64,000 bases of DNA from Geomonas sp. Red32 (lineage in GTDB: Bacteria; Desulfobacterota; Desulfuromonadia; Geobacterales; Geobacteraceae). How positions within the stretch are numbered: the stretch's first letter is position 1; every line of letters begins with the position of its first letter. The notes beneath the pieces were generated by a model. That model ran no database searches. It was not told where the DNA came from and saw only the letters and a list, made by a program, of their open reading frames with translations. The stretch lies in the NCBI RefSeq assembly GCF_023652955.1, contig NZ_JAKLOY010000009.1:124001-188000 (forward strand). The letters are read 5' to 3'. Shown piece after piece: positions 8,937 through 18,021 of this stretch. Position numbers and translations under genes: made by a program.

Positions 8937-9587
8937 TTAGTTGATGGTGGTCATCCCTTGGCGGATGGCGAACTTGGTGAGATCGGCGACGGTGAAGAGC
9001 TTGAGCTTCTTCATGACCTTGGAGCGCTGGGTTTCCACCGTTTTCACGCTCACGCCGAAGGAGTAGGCGATCTCCTTGGTGCTGCAGCCGTCGGCGATCA
9101 GCCGGAGCACCTCCCGCTCGCGGGGGCTGAGGACCTCCGGGGTCGCGGGGGTCTGCTGGCCCTCCTTTTCCACGAAATCCCGGATCACCAGGGTGGCGAT
9201 CTTCGGCCCGAGGTACGATTGGCCCTGGGCCACCTTCCGGATGGCTCCCACCAGCTCCTCGGCCGCACAGTCCTTCAAGAGGTAGCCGGTGGCCCCGGCC
9301 TTGAGCGCCTCCATGATGCAACCGCGGTCGTGAACCATGGAGAGCGCCAGCACCTTGATGGCGGGGTTCTGCGTCGCGATTTGGCGGATGGCGTCGACAC
9401 CGTTCACCTCGGGCATGGTGAGGTCCATAACCACCACCCGGGGTGCCAGATCCAGCGCCATGGTGACCGCCTCCCGCCCGTTGCAGGCTTCCGCCACCAC
9501 CTCGATATCCTCTTCGGGCTCCAGCAATGCCCGCAATCCCTGCCGCAGAATCGTGTGATCGTCCGCCAATAGCACGGTTATCTTCAT
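8937..9587 (-). CDS. NarL/FixJ-family response regulator (receiver plus LuxR-type HTH)
   Basis: 216 residues from the ATG at 9587 (MKITVLLADDH); an upstream in-frame extension to 9644 lacks a receiver-like start. The receiver has the DD pair, phospho-acceptor Asp in VVMDLTMPEVNG, and Lys in YLLKDC. The C-terminal helix-turn-helix (about 150-212) has LSPREREVLRLIADG and KEIAYSFGVSVKTVETQ, the GerE/LuxR signature. It is divergently transcribed from a HisKA_3-type kinase at 9699, the usual partner type for NarL regulators, so the two very likely form a two-component pair. Targets are unknown. Confidence 0.92.
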   Translation of the reverse strand: MKITVLLADDHTILRQGLRALLEPEEDIEVVAEACNGREAVTMALDLAPRVVVMDLTMPEVNGVDAIRQIATQNPAIKVLALSMVHDRGCIMEALKAGATGYLLKDCAAEELVGAIRKVAQGQSYLGPKIATLVIRDFVEKEGQQTPATPEVLSPREREVLRLIADGCSTKEIAYSFGVSVKTVETQRSKVMKKLKLFTVADLTKFAIRQGMTTIN

Positions 9588-9698
9588 AGCGTTACCCTCG
9601 TCACCGATTCCCCTGTTGATGTGGCAGATCCAATACTGTACCATTCGATTAAAACGTAGTCACCCCTTTCCACATGAAATTTGCACCCAGGAGGCTCG

Positions 9699-11600
9699 AT
9701 GGCGGATCAGGAAACCACTGCAGGCTCCTCGCTCTGGGCGGTGGCTGCCGCAGCAGCTGTCCTCTTAACCGCGCACCTCTACAGCTATACCCTCTTCCAC
9801 ACCCTGGTCGAGATCACCACGGTGGCGATCGGGTTCTCCCTTTTCGTTCTCACCTGGAATTCCAGCCGCTTCCTTTCGGGGACCTTCCTGAGCGCCCTCG
9901 GTATTGGCTACGCCTTCGCCGCCTTCAGCGATCTTCTCCATGCCCTGGCCTTCGCCAACGTGATCCCTTTTCACGGATCGGCCGCCAACCTCGCCATGCA
10001 GTTCTGGATCTCCGCCCGCCTGCTGCAGGGAGCCACCTGTCTGCTGGCGCCGCTGATGGTTTCCCGCCGGATCGGCAACCATGCGCTCTTCGCTATCTTT
10101 TTGCTGGTCGAGGCCGTGGCTGTCGCCCTTATCTTCACCGGCCTCTTTCCGGAGTGCTACCACCCCGGGACCGGAATCACCCCGTTCAAGATCGGCTCCG
10201 AATTCCTGATCGTTGCCATGCTGGCGGCCGCCGCGGTGCTCATCGCACGCCGGCGCGACCATCTGGCCGCTCCCGTGTCCGCCATGCTGGTGGCCTCCAT
10301 GGTCTGTACCATCGTGGCGGAGCTCTGCCTGCTCAGGTATCCGGAGTCGGGAGGGATCGCCGATCTCACCGGCCACATCCTCAAGATGGTGGCCTTCTAT
10401 CTCATCTATCGCGCCATCGTGGTGGTGGGGATGAAGGAGCCGTTCAAGCTCATCTTCTGGGAGCTCAGCAGGGCCAAGGAGGAACTGGCGAGGGCTCGCG
10501 AGAACCTCGAGCGGGAGGTGAAGGAACGGACCGCCGAACTGCGCGCCAAGGAGGAGAAGTACCGGGCGCTGATCGAGTCCGCCAACGACTTCGTCTTCGT
10601 ACACCCCATCCTCGACAACGGGAATCCGGGCCCCTTCGTCGAGGTGAACGGGGCCGCCTGCGAGGTCCTCGGCTACAGCCGGGAAGAGCTGGCGGGCCTG
10701 ACCCCCCTCGAGCTGGACGCCCCCGAGTGCCGCGGCCACATTCCCGGAACCATGGAAAAGCTGCGCAAGGAGGGGAAGGCCCTTTTCGAGACCGTCATCA
10801 TGGCCAAGAACGGGAGCCGGATTCCGGTGGAGGTGAGCACCCGGGTGGTGGAGATCGCCGGCGGGAATCTCCTCTTTTCTCTCACCCGCGACATCACCGA
10901 ACGGAAAAAGGCGGAGCAGGCGCTGCTCGAGAAGCAGCAGCGCGTTGCCGACCTGGCACTGGAGCTATCGATTGCCGAGGAGCAGGAACGGATGCGGATC
11001 GCCACCAACCTGCACGACAACATCGGTCAGGACCTGGCCCTGTTGCGTCTGAAGATCGCGCTGCTGGGAAAAGTCCCCCTCCCGGAGAAGGCGGCCATCA
11101 CCCTGGGAGAGGCCGGGGATACGGTCGACCGGGTGATCGGAAGCGTGCGGTCGCTCACGCAGCTGATCAGCCCGCCGGTCCTCGAGATGGCGGGGCTCGA
11201 GGCGGCGCTTGAGTGGCAGGCGAAGCAGGTGGAGACCGATTACGGGGTGACGGTGGAGTTCATGGATGACGGCCAGCAAAAGGGGGTGGCCAAGGAGGTG
11301 GCGTCGGTGCTGTACTTCGCCGCCCGCGAGCTCCTGATCAACGTCGCCAAGCACGCGGAGACCGATGCGGCCCGCTTGAGCATCCGGCGGGAGGGGGGGC
11401 GCCTCTTTATCGAGGTGGAGGACTGGGGGAAGGGGTTCGAGCCGGGCGGGATCGACGAGTATCCCACCTCGAAGGGCCGCTGCTTCGGCCTTTTCAACGT
11501 CCGGAGGCGGATCGTGCATCTGGGGGGATCGTTCCTGATCAACTCCCGGCCGGGGGTGGGGACCCGAGCGGTGATCTCGGTCCCGCTGCCGGAGGAGTAG
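9699..11600 (+). CDS. MASE3-PAS sensor histidine kinase of the NarX/HisKA_3 class
   Basis: 633 residues from the ATG at 9699, placed after AGGAGG. The N-terminal third contains about seven membrane spans (residues 15-240) with the pattern of a MASE3 integral-membrane sensor. A coiled linker and a PAS domain (about 285-410, ending in LTRDITERKKAEQ) come next. The kinase core is HisKA_3 (phospho-acceptor His in IATNLHDNIGQDLALLRLK) and a compact HATPase (VEDWGKGFEPG, then CFGLFNVRRR). This architecture normally phosphorylates a NarL-type regulator, and one is encoded divergently at 8937-9587. The signal is unknown; MASE3 suggests something sensed within the membrane. Confidence 0.9.
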   Translation: MADQETTAGSSLWAVAAAAAVLLTAHLYSYTLFHTLVEITTVAIGFSLFVLTWNSSRFLSGTFLSALGIGYAFAAFSDLLHALAFANVIPFHGSAANLAMQFWISARLLQGATCLLAPLMVSRRIGNHALFAIFLLVEAVAVALIFTGLFPECYHPGTGITPFKIGSEFLIVAMLAAAAVLIARRRDHLAAPVSAMLVASMVCTIVAELCLLRYPESGGIADLTGHILKMVAFYLIYRAIVVVGMKEPFKLIFWELSRAKEELARARENLEREVKERTAELRAKEEKYRALIESANDFVFVHPILDNGNPGPFVEVNGAACEVLGYSREELAGLTPLELDAPECRGHIPGTMEKLRKEGKALFETVIMAKNGSRIPVEVSTRVVEIAGGNLLFSLTRDITERKKAEQALLEKQQRVADLALELSIAEEQERMRIATNLHDNIGQDLALLRLKIALLGKVPLPEKAAITLGEAGDTVDRVIGSVRSLTQLISPPVLEMAGLEAALEWQAKQVETDYGVTVEFMDDGQQKGVAKEVASVLYFAARELLINVAKHAETDAARLSIRREGGRLFIEVEDWGKGFEPGGIDEYPTSKGRCFGLFNVRRRIVHLGGSFLINSRPGVGTRAVISVPLPEE

Positions 11601-11640
11601 TCTCCCGTCACCCCAACGAGGGAGAAGGGATAGAGCAAAT

Positions 11641-11680
11641 AAGGGGACAGGCACCTAGCGGAGCCGGTCCCCTTTTCGTT
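11641..11680 (+). terminator. Intrinsic terminator after the MASE3 kinase
   Basis: AAGGGGAC (11641-11648) pairs with GTCCCCTT (11667-11674), followed by TTCGTT. It lies 40 bases after the kinase stop. Confidence 0.7.
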
Positions 11681-11722
11681 GGTTTGCGGAGGATGTGCAG
11701 AGCACCGTCCTCTTTTGGTTGT

Positions 11723-11962
11723 TTAGCGGAGGATGCGCACCATGCCGCTGATCTGGTCGGTGGCCCGGATGGTCTGCTCGGCCAGATTCCTCACCTCGTC
11801 GTCCAAGGCGGGCGAGCCGCCTCCGTGCTGGGCCGCCAGTGCCGCCTCGATGGCGAGGTGGAGCGCCACCAGGTTCGCCTGGTCGGCAACCTCCTCGATG
11901 GAGGCCATCATTTCCTGCAGCGATTCCCCGCCCTGTGGTCCGTTTCCGTCCATGCCGATCAT
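11723..11962 (-). CDS. 79-residue miniprotein resembling only the chemoreceptor hairpin tip
   Basis: The protein aligns by eye to the signalling tip of the receptor encoded just upstream: IEEVADQANLVALHLAIEAA against [20 protein letters not shown], then DDEVRNLAEQTIRATDQISG against [19 protein letters not shown]. The invariant Arg-Ala-Gly-Glu after the turn is replaced by Leu-Ala-Ala-Gln, so CheA/CheW binding is doubtful. There is no membrane or sensor region. AAGGAGAGGT lies directly before the ATG at 11962, so translation is plausible. It is 63 bases downstream of the full receptor on the same strand. It is either a decayed duplication or a standalone modulator that inserts into receptor bundles; I cannot tell which. 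Confidence 0.6.
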   Translation of the reverse strand: MIGMDGNGPQGGESLQEMMASIEEVADQANLVALHLAIEAALAAQHGGGSPALDDEVRNLAEQTIRATDQISGMVRILR

Positions 11963-12025
11963 ACCTCTCCTTTCAAGATGGGCATCGTTACGCCCTTGAT
12001 GAGTCTAGCGGCCATTCCGGCCAGG

Positions 12026-13717
12026 TCAAACCCTGAAATGACGCACCATCTCCTGCATCTCGACCGACAGCCCGGAAAGCCTGGTCGAGGCGCTGGAGAG
12101 CTCCTCGGAGCTGCGGGCGCCCAAACGGACGATCTCCGTTATCTGCTGGATGTTGCCGGCGATCTCGCGGGTGGTGGCGGTCTGTTCTTCGGCGGCGGTG
12201 GCGATCTGGCCGATCTGCCCGGTGACCTCGTTGATCTGGTCGAGGATCTCCTGCAGCGCCTCCCCTGACCGGGCCGCCTCGGTGGTCCCGCGCTGTACCT
12301 CGGCCACCCCCTCCTCCATGGTCTCGACCGCGGTCCGGGTCTCCTGCTGGATGCTCCTGATCATGCTGCCGATTTCCTTGGTGGCCCGGGTGGTCCGCTC
12401 CGCCAGGGCCCGGACTTCGTCGGCCACCACCGCGAAGCCGCGTCCCTGTTCCCCGGCGCGGGCCGCCTCGATGGCCGCGTTGAGGGCGAGGAGATTGGTC
12501 TGGTCGGCGATGTCCTCGATGGTAGCCACGATCTCCCCGATCTGGTCGCTGCGGGTGCCGAGCTGCTCCACCACCCCCGCCGAGCTTTTCACCCGGTCGG
12601 CAATGCGGTTCATGCCGTCCACGGTGTCGGCCACGATGCCTGCCCCCGCCTCGGCCGAGGAGGTGGCCCGCTGGGAGCTGCCCGCCGCCGCATGGCAGTT
12701 GTTGGCGATGTCGGAGCTGGTGGCGGACATCTCTTCGCTCGCCACCGAAACCGTCTCGGCCTGGCTCACCACCAGCCGGGAGTTTTCGGCGGTCTGGTGC
12801 GCGGTGGCATCGAGCTGGACGGCGGCGGCCGAGATCTCATGCGCCCCCTGGTTAACCCGCTCCATCACCCGCTTCAAGTCGGCGATCATTTTCCTCATCG
12901 CCTCGTAGATGCCGCTTCTCCCCTCCACGAGGTCGACGGTGAGGTCGCCGGCGGCCACCTTCTTGGCGATCTCCTCCAGCTCCCGCGGCTCGGTCCCGAT
13001 CTGGCGGATCAGCTGGCGCACGGTGGCTACCACCGCCCCCACGGTGATGAGGAGGATGAGCGCGGTGACCCCGGCGATGAGGTAGGCGCCATTCACCATG
13101 GCGCGGTGGTTACGTCCAGCGGTCTCCTGGACGATGGCGTCGAGGTCGTCGACGTAGTTGCCGGTGCCGATCACCCAGCCGAACGGCTTGAACTGGGCGA
13201 CGTAGGCCCGCTTGGGGAAGGGGGTGTCGCTGCCGGGACGAGGGAAGTAGTAGTCGTAGAAGCCTCCCCCCTCGGTGGCGATCCGGATCATGTCCCGGAT
13301 CAGCGGTTTCCCCTTGGCGTCCTTCAGGTCGATGCGGCTCTTCCCCTCGGCCGGCTTGCCGAGCAGCACCACGTTCACCCCTTCGGTGGTGTCGGCCCAG
13401 AAGTAGCCGTCCTTGCCGTACTTGAGCTTCCTGAGCCCGTTGGCCCCCAGCCTCTTCGCCTCCTCCAGGGTCAGTTCCCCCTGCTGGCGGCGGTCCTCGA
13501 GGTCCTGCAGCATGGTGACCGCGGTGAGGACCTCGTCTTTCACCTTGAGGTCGAAATCGGCGTAGAGTCTCGTCTGGAAGGCGGCGGTCGATTGGGCATA
13601 GCTCTCCTGCAGCCGCTGCAGCGAGATGAGCCCGATGGGGACCGAAAGGCCAAGGCTGCTGGCCAGCACCAGGATGAGCAACTTGTTACGGAACGTCATC
13701 TGCGTGACCCTCTTCAT
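12026..13717 (-). CDS. Methyl-accepting chemotaxis protein with single Cache (sCache_2) sensor
   Basis: 563 residues from the ATG at 13717; an ATG at 13699 is an alternative with GAGGG ten bases upstream. The first membrane span is at about 10-32. The periplasmic sCache_2 domain (about 40-195) shows [25 protein letters not shown] and [15 protein letters not shown], the hallmark order of that family, which commonly binds small organic acids. The second span is at about 209-231, then HAMP, then a signalling domain with intact tip ([20 protein letters not shown]). A strong sigma-28-type promoter lies at 13747-13773. The gene is followed by the tip-like miniprotein at 11723-11962, perhaps in the same transcript. 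Confidence 0.93.
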   Translation of the reverse strand: MKRVTQMTFRNKLLILVLASSLGLSVPIGLISLQRLQESYAQSTAAFQTRLYADFDLKVKDEVLTAVTMLQDLEDRRQQGELTLEEAKRLGANGLRKLKYGKDGYFWADTTEGVNVVLLGKPAEGKSRIDLKDAKGKPLIRDMIRIATEGGGFYDYYFPRPGSDTPFPKRAYVAQFKPFGWVIGTGNYVDDLDAIVQETAGRNHRAMVNGAYLIAGVTALILLITVGAVVATVRQLIRQIGTEPRELEEIAKKVAAGDLTVDLVEGRSGIYEAMRKMIADLKRVMERVNQGAHEISAAAVQLDATAHQTAENSRLVVSQAETVSVASEEMSATSSDIANNCHAAAGSSQRATSSAEAGAGIVADTVDGMNRIADRVKSSAGVVEQLGTRSDQIGEIVATIEDIADQTNLLALNAAIEAARAGEQGRGFAVVADEVRALAERTTRATKEIGSMIRSIQQETRTAVETMEEGVAEVQRGTTEAARSGEALQEILDQINEVTGQIGQIATAAEEQTATTREIAGNIQQITEIVRLGARSSEELSSASTRLSGLSVEMQEMVRHFRV

Positions 13718-13746
13718 TTAACTATTTTTTTCGTCCGGTGCCTACC

Positions 13747-13773
13747 ATATCGGCTTATGTTACAAACACTTGA
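13747..13773 (-). promoter_or_regulatory. Sigma-28 (FliA) promoter for the Cache chemoreceptor
   Basis: On the minus strand: TCAAGTGT, 11 bases, GCCGATAT. Against the consensus TAAAGTTT-N11-GCCGATAA this matches 6 of 8 and 7 of 8 positions with exact spacing. The predicted transcript starts near 13740, giving a leader of about 23 bases to the ATG at 13717, or 41 to the ATG at 13699. Confidence 0.75.
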
Positions 13774-13781
13774 GGGGAAAT

Positions 13782-13808
13782 TAATGCTATTCCGGTTTCA
13801 GCCGATAA
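13782..13808 (+). promoter_or_regulatory. Weak sigma-28-like element facing the ErcA-like operon
   Basis: TAATGCTA, 11 bases, then a perfect GCCGATAA at 13801-13808. The -35 half matches only 5 of 8 positions. It is back to back with the chemoreceptor promoter and about 230 bases from the next start codon. Confidence 0.3.
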
Positions 13809-13860
13809 GCTCGGCAGCGTCTCGCAATGGCATAGAACAATGCCGGTTAGCGATCTACGC

Positions 13861-13903
13861 GCCCCTTCCCCTTCAAGGGGCAGGGCTGGATGAGGATGGG
13901 GTG
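13861..13903. repeat. Dispersed palindromic element, single copy
   Basis: GCCCCTTCCCCTTCAAGGGG followed by CAGGGCTGGATGAGGATGGGG. The core CCCCTTCAAGGGG is a perfect inverted repeat, and the right flank matches the copy near 49064. Confidence 0.6.
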
Positions 13904-14035
13904 TCTCATATTTGTTGGTGATGTCTAATTTTATGCTCTCCTTCAGTGAGCCGTTCATTTTTGGATACAATTAAAAGCCGAACATTCGGCTTCGAACTTG
14001 ATCTGGAACTGTTAATCTCTATGGCAGAGGCAGGT

Positions 14036-15199
14036 ATGGAACCAAGTAGTGCGGGGGTACGTAAGTTCGTGATTCCGGAGCTGGTGTACGGCGCCGATGC
14101 CCACCGTCTGGTGGGGCACTACGCGAACAGCTTCAGTCTGAAGAAGGTCCTCGTGGTGAGCGATCCCGGTGTCGAGGCGGTCGGCTGGACGGACCGGGTG
14201 GTCGCCGCGCTGGCGGGGGCCGGAGTGATCACCGTCAGGTTCACCGGGGTTACCTGCAATCCGAAGGATCACGAGGTGATGGCGGGAGCCGGGCTCTACC
14301 GCGAGACGGGATGCGACGGGATCGTGGCGGTGGGCGGTGGAAGCCCGATGGACTGCGCCAAGGGGATCGGCATCGTCTGCACCAACGAGGGACACGTCCT
14401 CGATTATGCCGGAGTGGACCAGATCCGGCAGCCGATGCCCCCCCTGATCTGCATCCCGAGCACCGCCGGTTCCGCCGCGGACGTCTCCCAGTTCGCCATC
14501 ATCACCGACACCTCCGCCCACACCAAGATGGCCATCGTCAGCAAGTCGCTGGTCCCCGACGTGGCGCTGGTCGATCCCTCGCTGACCGTCACCATGCCCC
14601 CCGACCTCACCGCCTTCACCGGTATTGATGCCCTGGTCCACGCGGTGGAGGCCTTCGTCTCCAACGCAAGCTCCCCCTTCACCGACCTCCACGCCCTCAA
14701 GGCCATCGGCCAGGTGGGCGGCCATCTGCTGGGCGCCTTCTCCGATCCCCTCTCGCTCGTCCACCGCGACGCCATGATGTTTGCCAGCACCCAGGCCGGA
14801 TTCGCCTTTTCCAACGCGAGCCTCGGGGCGGTACACGCCATGGCCCACAGCCTGGGGGGGATGCTCGACGCCCCCCACGGCGCCTGCAACGCCATGCTCT
14901 TCGAGCGGGTGGTCGCCTTCAACTTCCCCGCCGCTCCCGAGCGTTACCGGAAGGTGGCCGCCGCCCTCGGGGCCGACGTGGCCGGCTGCGGCGACGCCGA
15001 GGCATGCGGCCGCCTGGTGGAGGCGATCGCCACCCTGCGGGGTGCCCTCGGTCTCACCGCGACGCTCTCCGGCAAGGGGGTCTCCGCCGCTCACCTGGGG
15101 GGACTGGCCGCCAAGGCGATGGCCGACGCCTGCATGGTCACCAACCCCCGCCGCCCCACCCAACGGGACATCGAGGAGCTCTATGCGTCGGCGCTCTGA
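14036..15199 (+). CDS. ercA: Iron-containing alcohol dehydrogenase-like protein, ErcA type
   Basis: 387 residues from the ATG at 14036 (GAGG five bases upstream); the frame extends to a GTG at 13946. NAD-binding motif VGGGSPMDCAKG and the group III metal site are complete: Asp and His in TGIDALVHAVEAF, and two His in VHAMAHSLGG and APHGACN. By sequence it could therefore still be an enzyme. Its stop overlaps the start of a four-PAS hybrid kinase by 17 bases. The arrangement matches the ErcA/ErcS pairs known from Pseudomonas ethanol-oxidation regulation, where the dehydrogenase-like protein acts with a sensor kinase. I infer a regulatory rather than purely fermentative role; the substrate is unknown. 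Confidence 0.75.
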   Translation: MEPSSAGVRKFVIPELVYGADAHRLVGHYANSFSLKKVLVVSDPGVEAVGWTDRVVAALAGAGVITVRFTGVTCNPKDHEVMAGAGLYRETGCDGIVAVGGGSPMDCAKGIGIVCTNEGHVLDYAGVDQIRQPMPPLICIPSTAGSAADVSQFAIITDTSAHTKMAIVSKSLVPDVALVDPSLTVTMPPDLTAFTGIDALVHAVEAFVSNASSPFTDLHALKAIGQVGGHLLGAFSDPLSLVHRDAMMFASTQAGFAFSNASLGAVHAMAHSLGGMLDAPHGACNAMLFERVVAFNFPAAPERYRKVAAALGADVAGCGDAEACGRLVEAIATLRGALGLTATLSGKGVSAAHLGGLAAKAMADACMVTNPRRPTQRDIEELYASAL

Positions 15200-18008
15200 C
15201 CCACCCGAGGGCTGGGACGAGCTCAGGGACCGGATCATCGGTTTCGGCGAAAACTCGGCCAGGAAGAGTTACTATCCCGAGCTGCGGGAGCAGTTGCAGG
15301 AGCTCGAGAAGGCGCGCAAGTCGCTGGCGGGGGCCAACTCCTTCCTCCAGGGGATCATGGACGCGGCCACCGAGGTCGCCATCGTCGCGGTGGACCGGGA
15401 GGGGACCATCACCCTTTTCAACCGCGGCGCCGAACGGATGCTCGGCTACCGCAGCGACGAAGTGGTCGGGCGCGCCACCCCGCTCCTCTTTCTCCTCGAG
15501 GAGGAGCTGCGGGCGGCGGGGCGGGAGCTCGCCAAGACGCAGGGGGGAGCGGTGGAGGGGTTCCAGGTCTTCGTCGAGCTGGCCGGCGGGAGCGACGTCC
15601 CGAGGACCGAGTGGCAGTACCGGCGCAAGGACGGCCATTGCCTTCCGGTCGAGCTGGTGGTGACCCCCATGGTGGAGGAGGGAGAGGTCACCGGCTACTT
15701 GGGGATCGCCTCGGACATCACCAGGAGAAAGGAATCGGAGCGGGAGCTGCAGCTCTCCGAGCAGAAGTACGCAGGCTTCTTCAAGCTGATGCCCGACATG
15801 GTCGGCATCACCAGTCTGCGGGACGGCCGGATGCTGGAGGTCAACGCCGCCTTCGAGCAGTGGACCGGGTGGAAACCCGAGGAGGTGATCGGGCGGACCT
15901 CGCTGGAGATCGGGCTGTGGGATAGGGAGTCGCGGGCCCGCGCCGTCGCGGTGGTGCGCAGGGACGGGCTGGTCAGGGACTTCGAATTCACCCTGGGGAC
16001 CAAGGGCGGCGAGAAACGGTCCGGGCTCATGTACCTGGTGCCGGTCACCGTCAAGGGGGAGGAGTGCCTCTACTTCATCGCCCGCGACGTGACCGCCAGC
16101 AAGCTCGCCGAGCGCAACCTGAAAAACGAGCGCGCCCGCCTGCATACCCTCTTGCAGACCATCCCGGACATGGTCTGGCTCAAATCCCCCAAGGGGGAAT
16201 ACCTCTCCTGCAACGCCCGTTTCGAGCAGTTCTTCGGCGCCTCCGAAGCCGACATCCTCGGCAAGACCGATTACGATTTCCTCGCCCGCGAGCTGGCCGA
16301 CTTCTTCCGGATGAACGACCTGAAGTCGATCGCCGCCGGAAGGCCGAGCGTCAACGAGGAAACGGTGGTCTTCGCCAGCGACGGCCATAGCGAGCTTTTG
16401 GAGACCATCAAGACCCCGATGCGGGACGGCGCCGGGAGGCTGGTCGGCGTTTTGGGGATCGCCCGCGACATCACCGCGCTGCGGCGGGCCCAGGAGGACA
16501 TCAAGGCGAGCGAGCTCCGCTACCGCCATCTCTTCGAGCAGATCCCGACCCCGATGGTGATCTACCGGCAGGACGATCTCCGGATCATGGCGGTGAACCA
16601 GCCGTTTCTCTCCCTCTACGGTTACCGGGAGGATGAGGCCCTCTCCCTGGAGATCACCGCCCTCTATCCCGAGGAGGAGCGGGGGCGCTTTGAGGCCGAG
16701 CTCCACGGCCCCCTTGCCCCGACCGCGGCGGGGGAGGCGAAGGAGTGGCGCCACCGCCGCCAGGACGGCTCCCCGGTCAGCGTGATGGTGGTCTCCCACG
16801 ACCTCGTCTTTGAGAAGGTCCCGGCGCGGGTCTGCGTGATGACCGACATCTCCCAGCGCAAACTCCTCGAGGAGCAGCTTCGCCAGTCGCAGAAGATGGA
16901 GTCGATCGGGAGGCTGGCCGGCGGGGTCGCCCACGACTTCAACAACATGCTGAGCGTCATCCTGGGAGGGGTGGCCCTCGCCCGTAACCGCCTCGCGCCG
17001 GGGGACCCGGTCCGGGAATACCTCGACCTGATCGCCCGCGCCTCCGAGCGCTCTTCCGCCATCACGAGGCAGCTATTGACCTTCTCGCGCCAGGAACTGA
17101 TCTCCCCGAGGCCGGTCAACCTGAGCGAGGCCGCCAGGGAGTCGAAGAAACTCCTGGAGCGGCTGGTGACCGAGGACATCTCCGTCAACCTGAACGCAGC
17201 CGGCGGCCTCTGGACGGTGACCATCGATCCCTCCCAGGTCGACCAGATCCTGATGAACCTCACCGTCAACGCCCGCGATGCCATGCCCGGCGGGGGGACC
17301 CTCCTCCTGGAGACCGGCAACGTCAGCATCGGCGCCGACTACTGCCGGGCCTGCCCCGACGCGCGCCCCGGCGACTATGTCCAGCTCACGGTGAGCGATA
17401 CCGGCTGCGGCATGGACCAGGAGACCCTCTCGCACATCTTCGAGCCGTTCTATACCACCAAGGGGGTAGGGGAGGGTACCGGGCTGGGGCTCGCCACCGT
17501 CTACGGGATCGTCTCGCAGAACAACGGCTTCATTCACGTCTACAGCGAGAAAGGGGTGGGGACCGCCTTCCGCGTCTACCTGCCGCGGGCGGGCGGGGGG
17601 GAGGAAGAGGAGGCGGCGCAGCCTTCCCGCGAGAAGGCGACGCCGGGGACCATCCTCTTGGTCGAGGACGAGGAGATGCTCCTTTTGACCACCTCGCAGC
17701 TCCTCGAGGAGCACGGCTACCGGGTCGTTCAGGCGCGTAACCCCGAGGAAGCCCTCGAATTCTGCCGCCACCCGGCCCTCACCCCGGACCTCCTGTTGAC
17801 CGACGTCGTCATGCCGGGGATGAACGGACGCGAGCTGGCGGCGGTGGTGCGGGAGTTCTTCCCCTCCATCCGGGTGCTCTTCATGTCCGGCTACCCGAGG
17901 GACATCATCGTGAAGCGCGGGGTGGTGGAAGAGGGGACCCACTACCTCCAGAAACCCCTCGACGCGGCCCGCCTGTTCGAGAAGCTCGGCGAGCTCATGA
18001 AGCGGTAG
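15183..18008 (+). CDS. Hybrid histidine kinase, four PAS domains plus C-terminal receiver (ErcS-like partner)
   Basis: 941 residues from the ATG at 15183, inside the end of the dehydrogenase-like gene, implying translational coupling. The short N-terminal block DELRDRIIGFGENSARKSYY precedes a coiled segment; I recall this block from kinases next to ErcA-like genes. Four PAS domains follow (about 55-180, 190-310, 318-435, 440-560), with no membrane span, so the protein is cytoplasmic. The kinase core has His in LAGGVAHDFNNMLSV and HATPase boxes DTGCGMD and GTGLGLATVYG. The receiver (about 820-940) has acceptor Asp in LLLTDVVMPGMNG and KP in YLQKPLD. It converges closely with the chemoreceptor at 18022. 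Confidence 0.9.
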   Translation: MRRRSDPPEGWDELRDRIIGFGENSARKSYYPELREQLQELEKARKSLAGANSFLQGIMDAATEVAIVAVDREGTITLFNRGAERMLGYRSDEVVGRATPLLFLLEEELRAAGRELAKTQGGAVEGFQVFVELAGGSDVPRTEWQYRRKDGHCLPVELVVTPMVEEGEVTGYLGIASDITRRKESERELQLSEQKYAGFFKLMPDMVGITSLRDGRMLEVNAAFEQWTGWKPEEVIGRTSLEIGLWDRESRARAVAVVRRDGLVRDFEFTLGTKGGEKRSGLMYLVPVTVKGEECLYFIARDVTASKLAERNLKNERARLHTLLQTIPDMVWLKSPKGEYLSCNARFEQFFGASEADILGKTDYDFLARELADFFRMNDLKSIAAGRPSVNEETVVFASDGHSELLETIKTPMRDGAGRLVGVLGIARDITALRRAQEDIKASELRYRHLFEQIPTPMVIYRQDDLRIMAVNQPFLSLYGYREDEALSLEITALYPEEERGRFEAELHGPLAPTAAGEAKEWRHRRQDGSPVSVMVVSHDLVFEKVPARVCVMTDISQRKLLEEQLRQSQKMESIGRLAGGVAHDFNNMLSVILGGVALARNRLAPGDPVREYLDLIARASERSSAITRQLLTFSRQELISPRPVNLSEAARESKKLLERLVTEDISVNLNAAGGLWTVTIDPSQVDQILMNLTVNARDAMPGGGTLLLETGNVSIGADYCRACPDARPGDYVQLTVSDTGCGMDQETLSHIFEPFYTTKGVGEGTGLGLATVYGIVSQNNGFIHVYSEKGVGTAFRVYLPRAGGGEEEEAAQPSREKATPGTILLVEDEEMLLLTTSQLLEEHGYRVVQARNPEEALEFCRHPALTPDLLLTDVVMPGMNGRELAAVVREFFPSIRVLFMSGYPRDIIVKRGVVEEGTHYLQKPLDAARLFEKLGELMKR

Positions 18009-18021
18009 ATGGTCACGAACC

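Noticed and set aside
13946..14035. N-terminal extension of the dehydrogenase-like protein from a GTG at 13946
   Set aside because: No ribosome site and no similarity to family N-termini, which begin near VRKFVIPELVYG.
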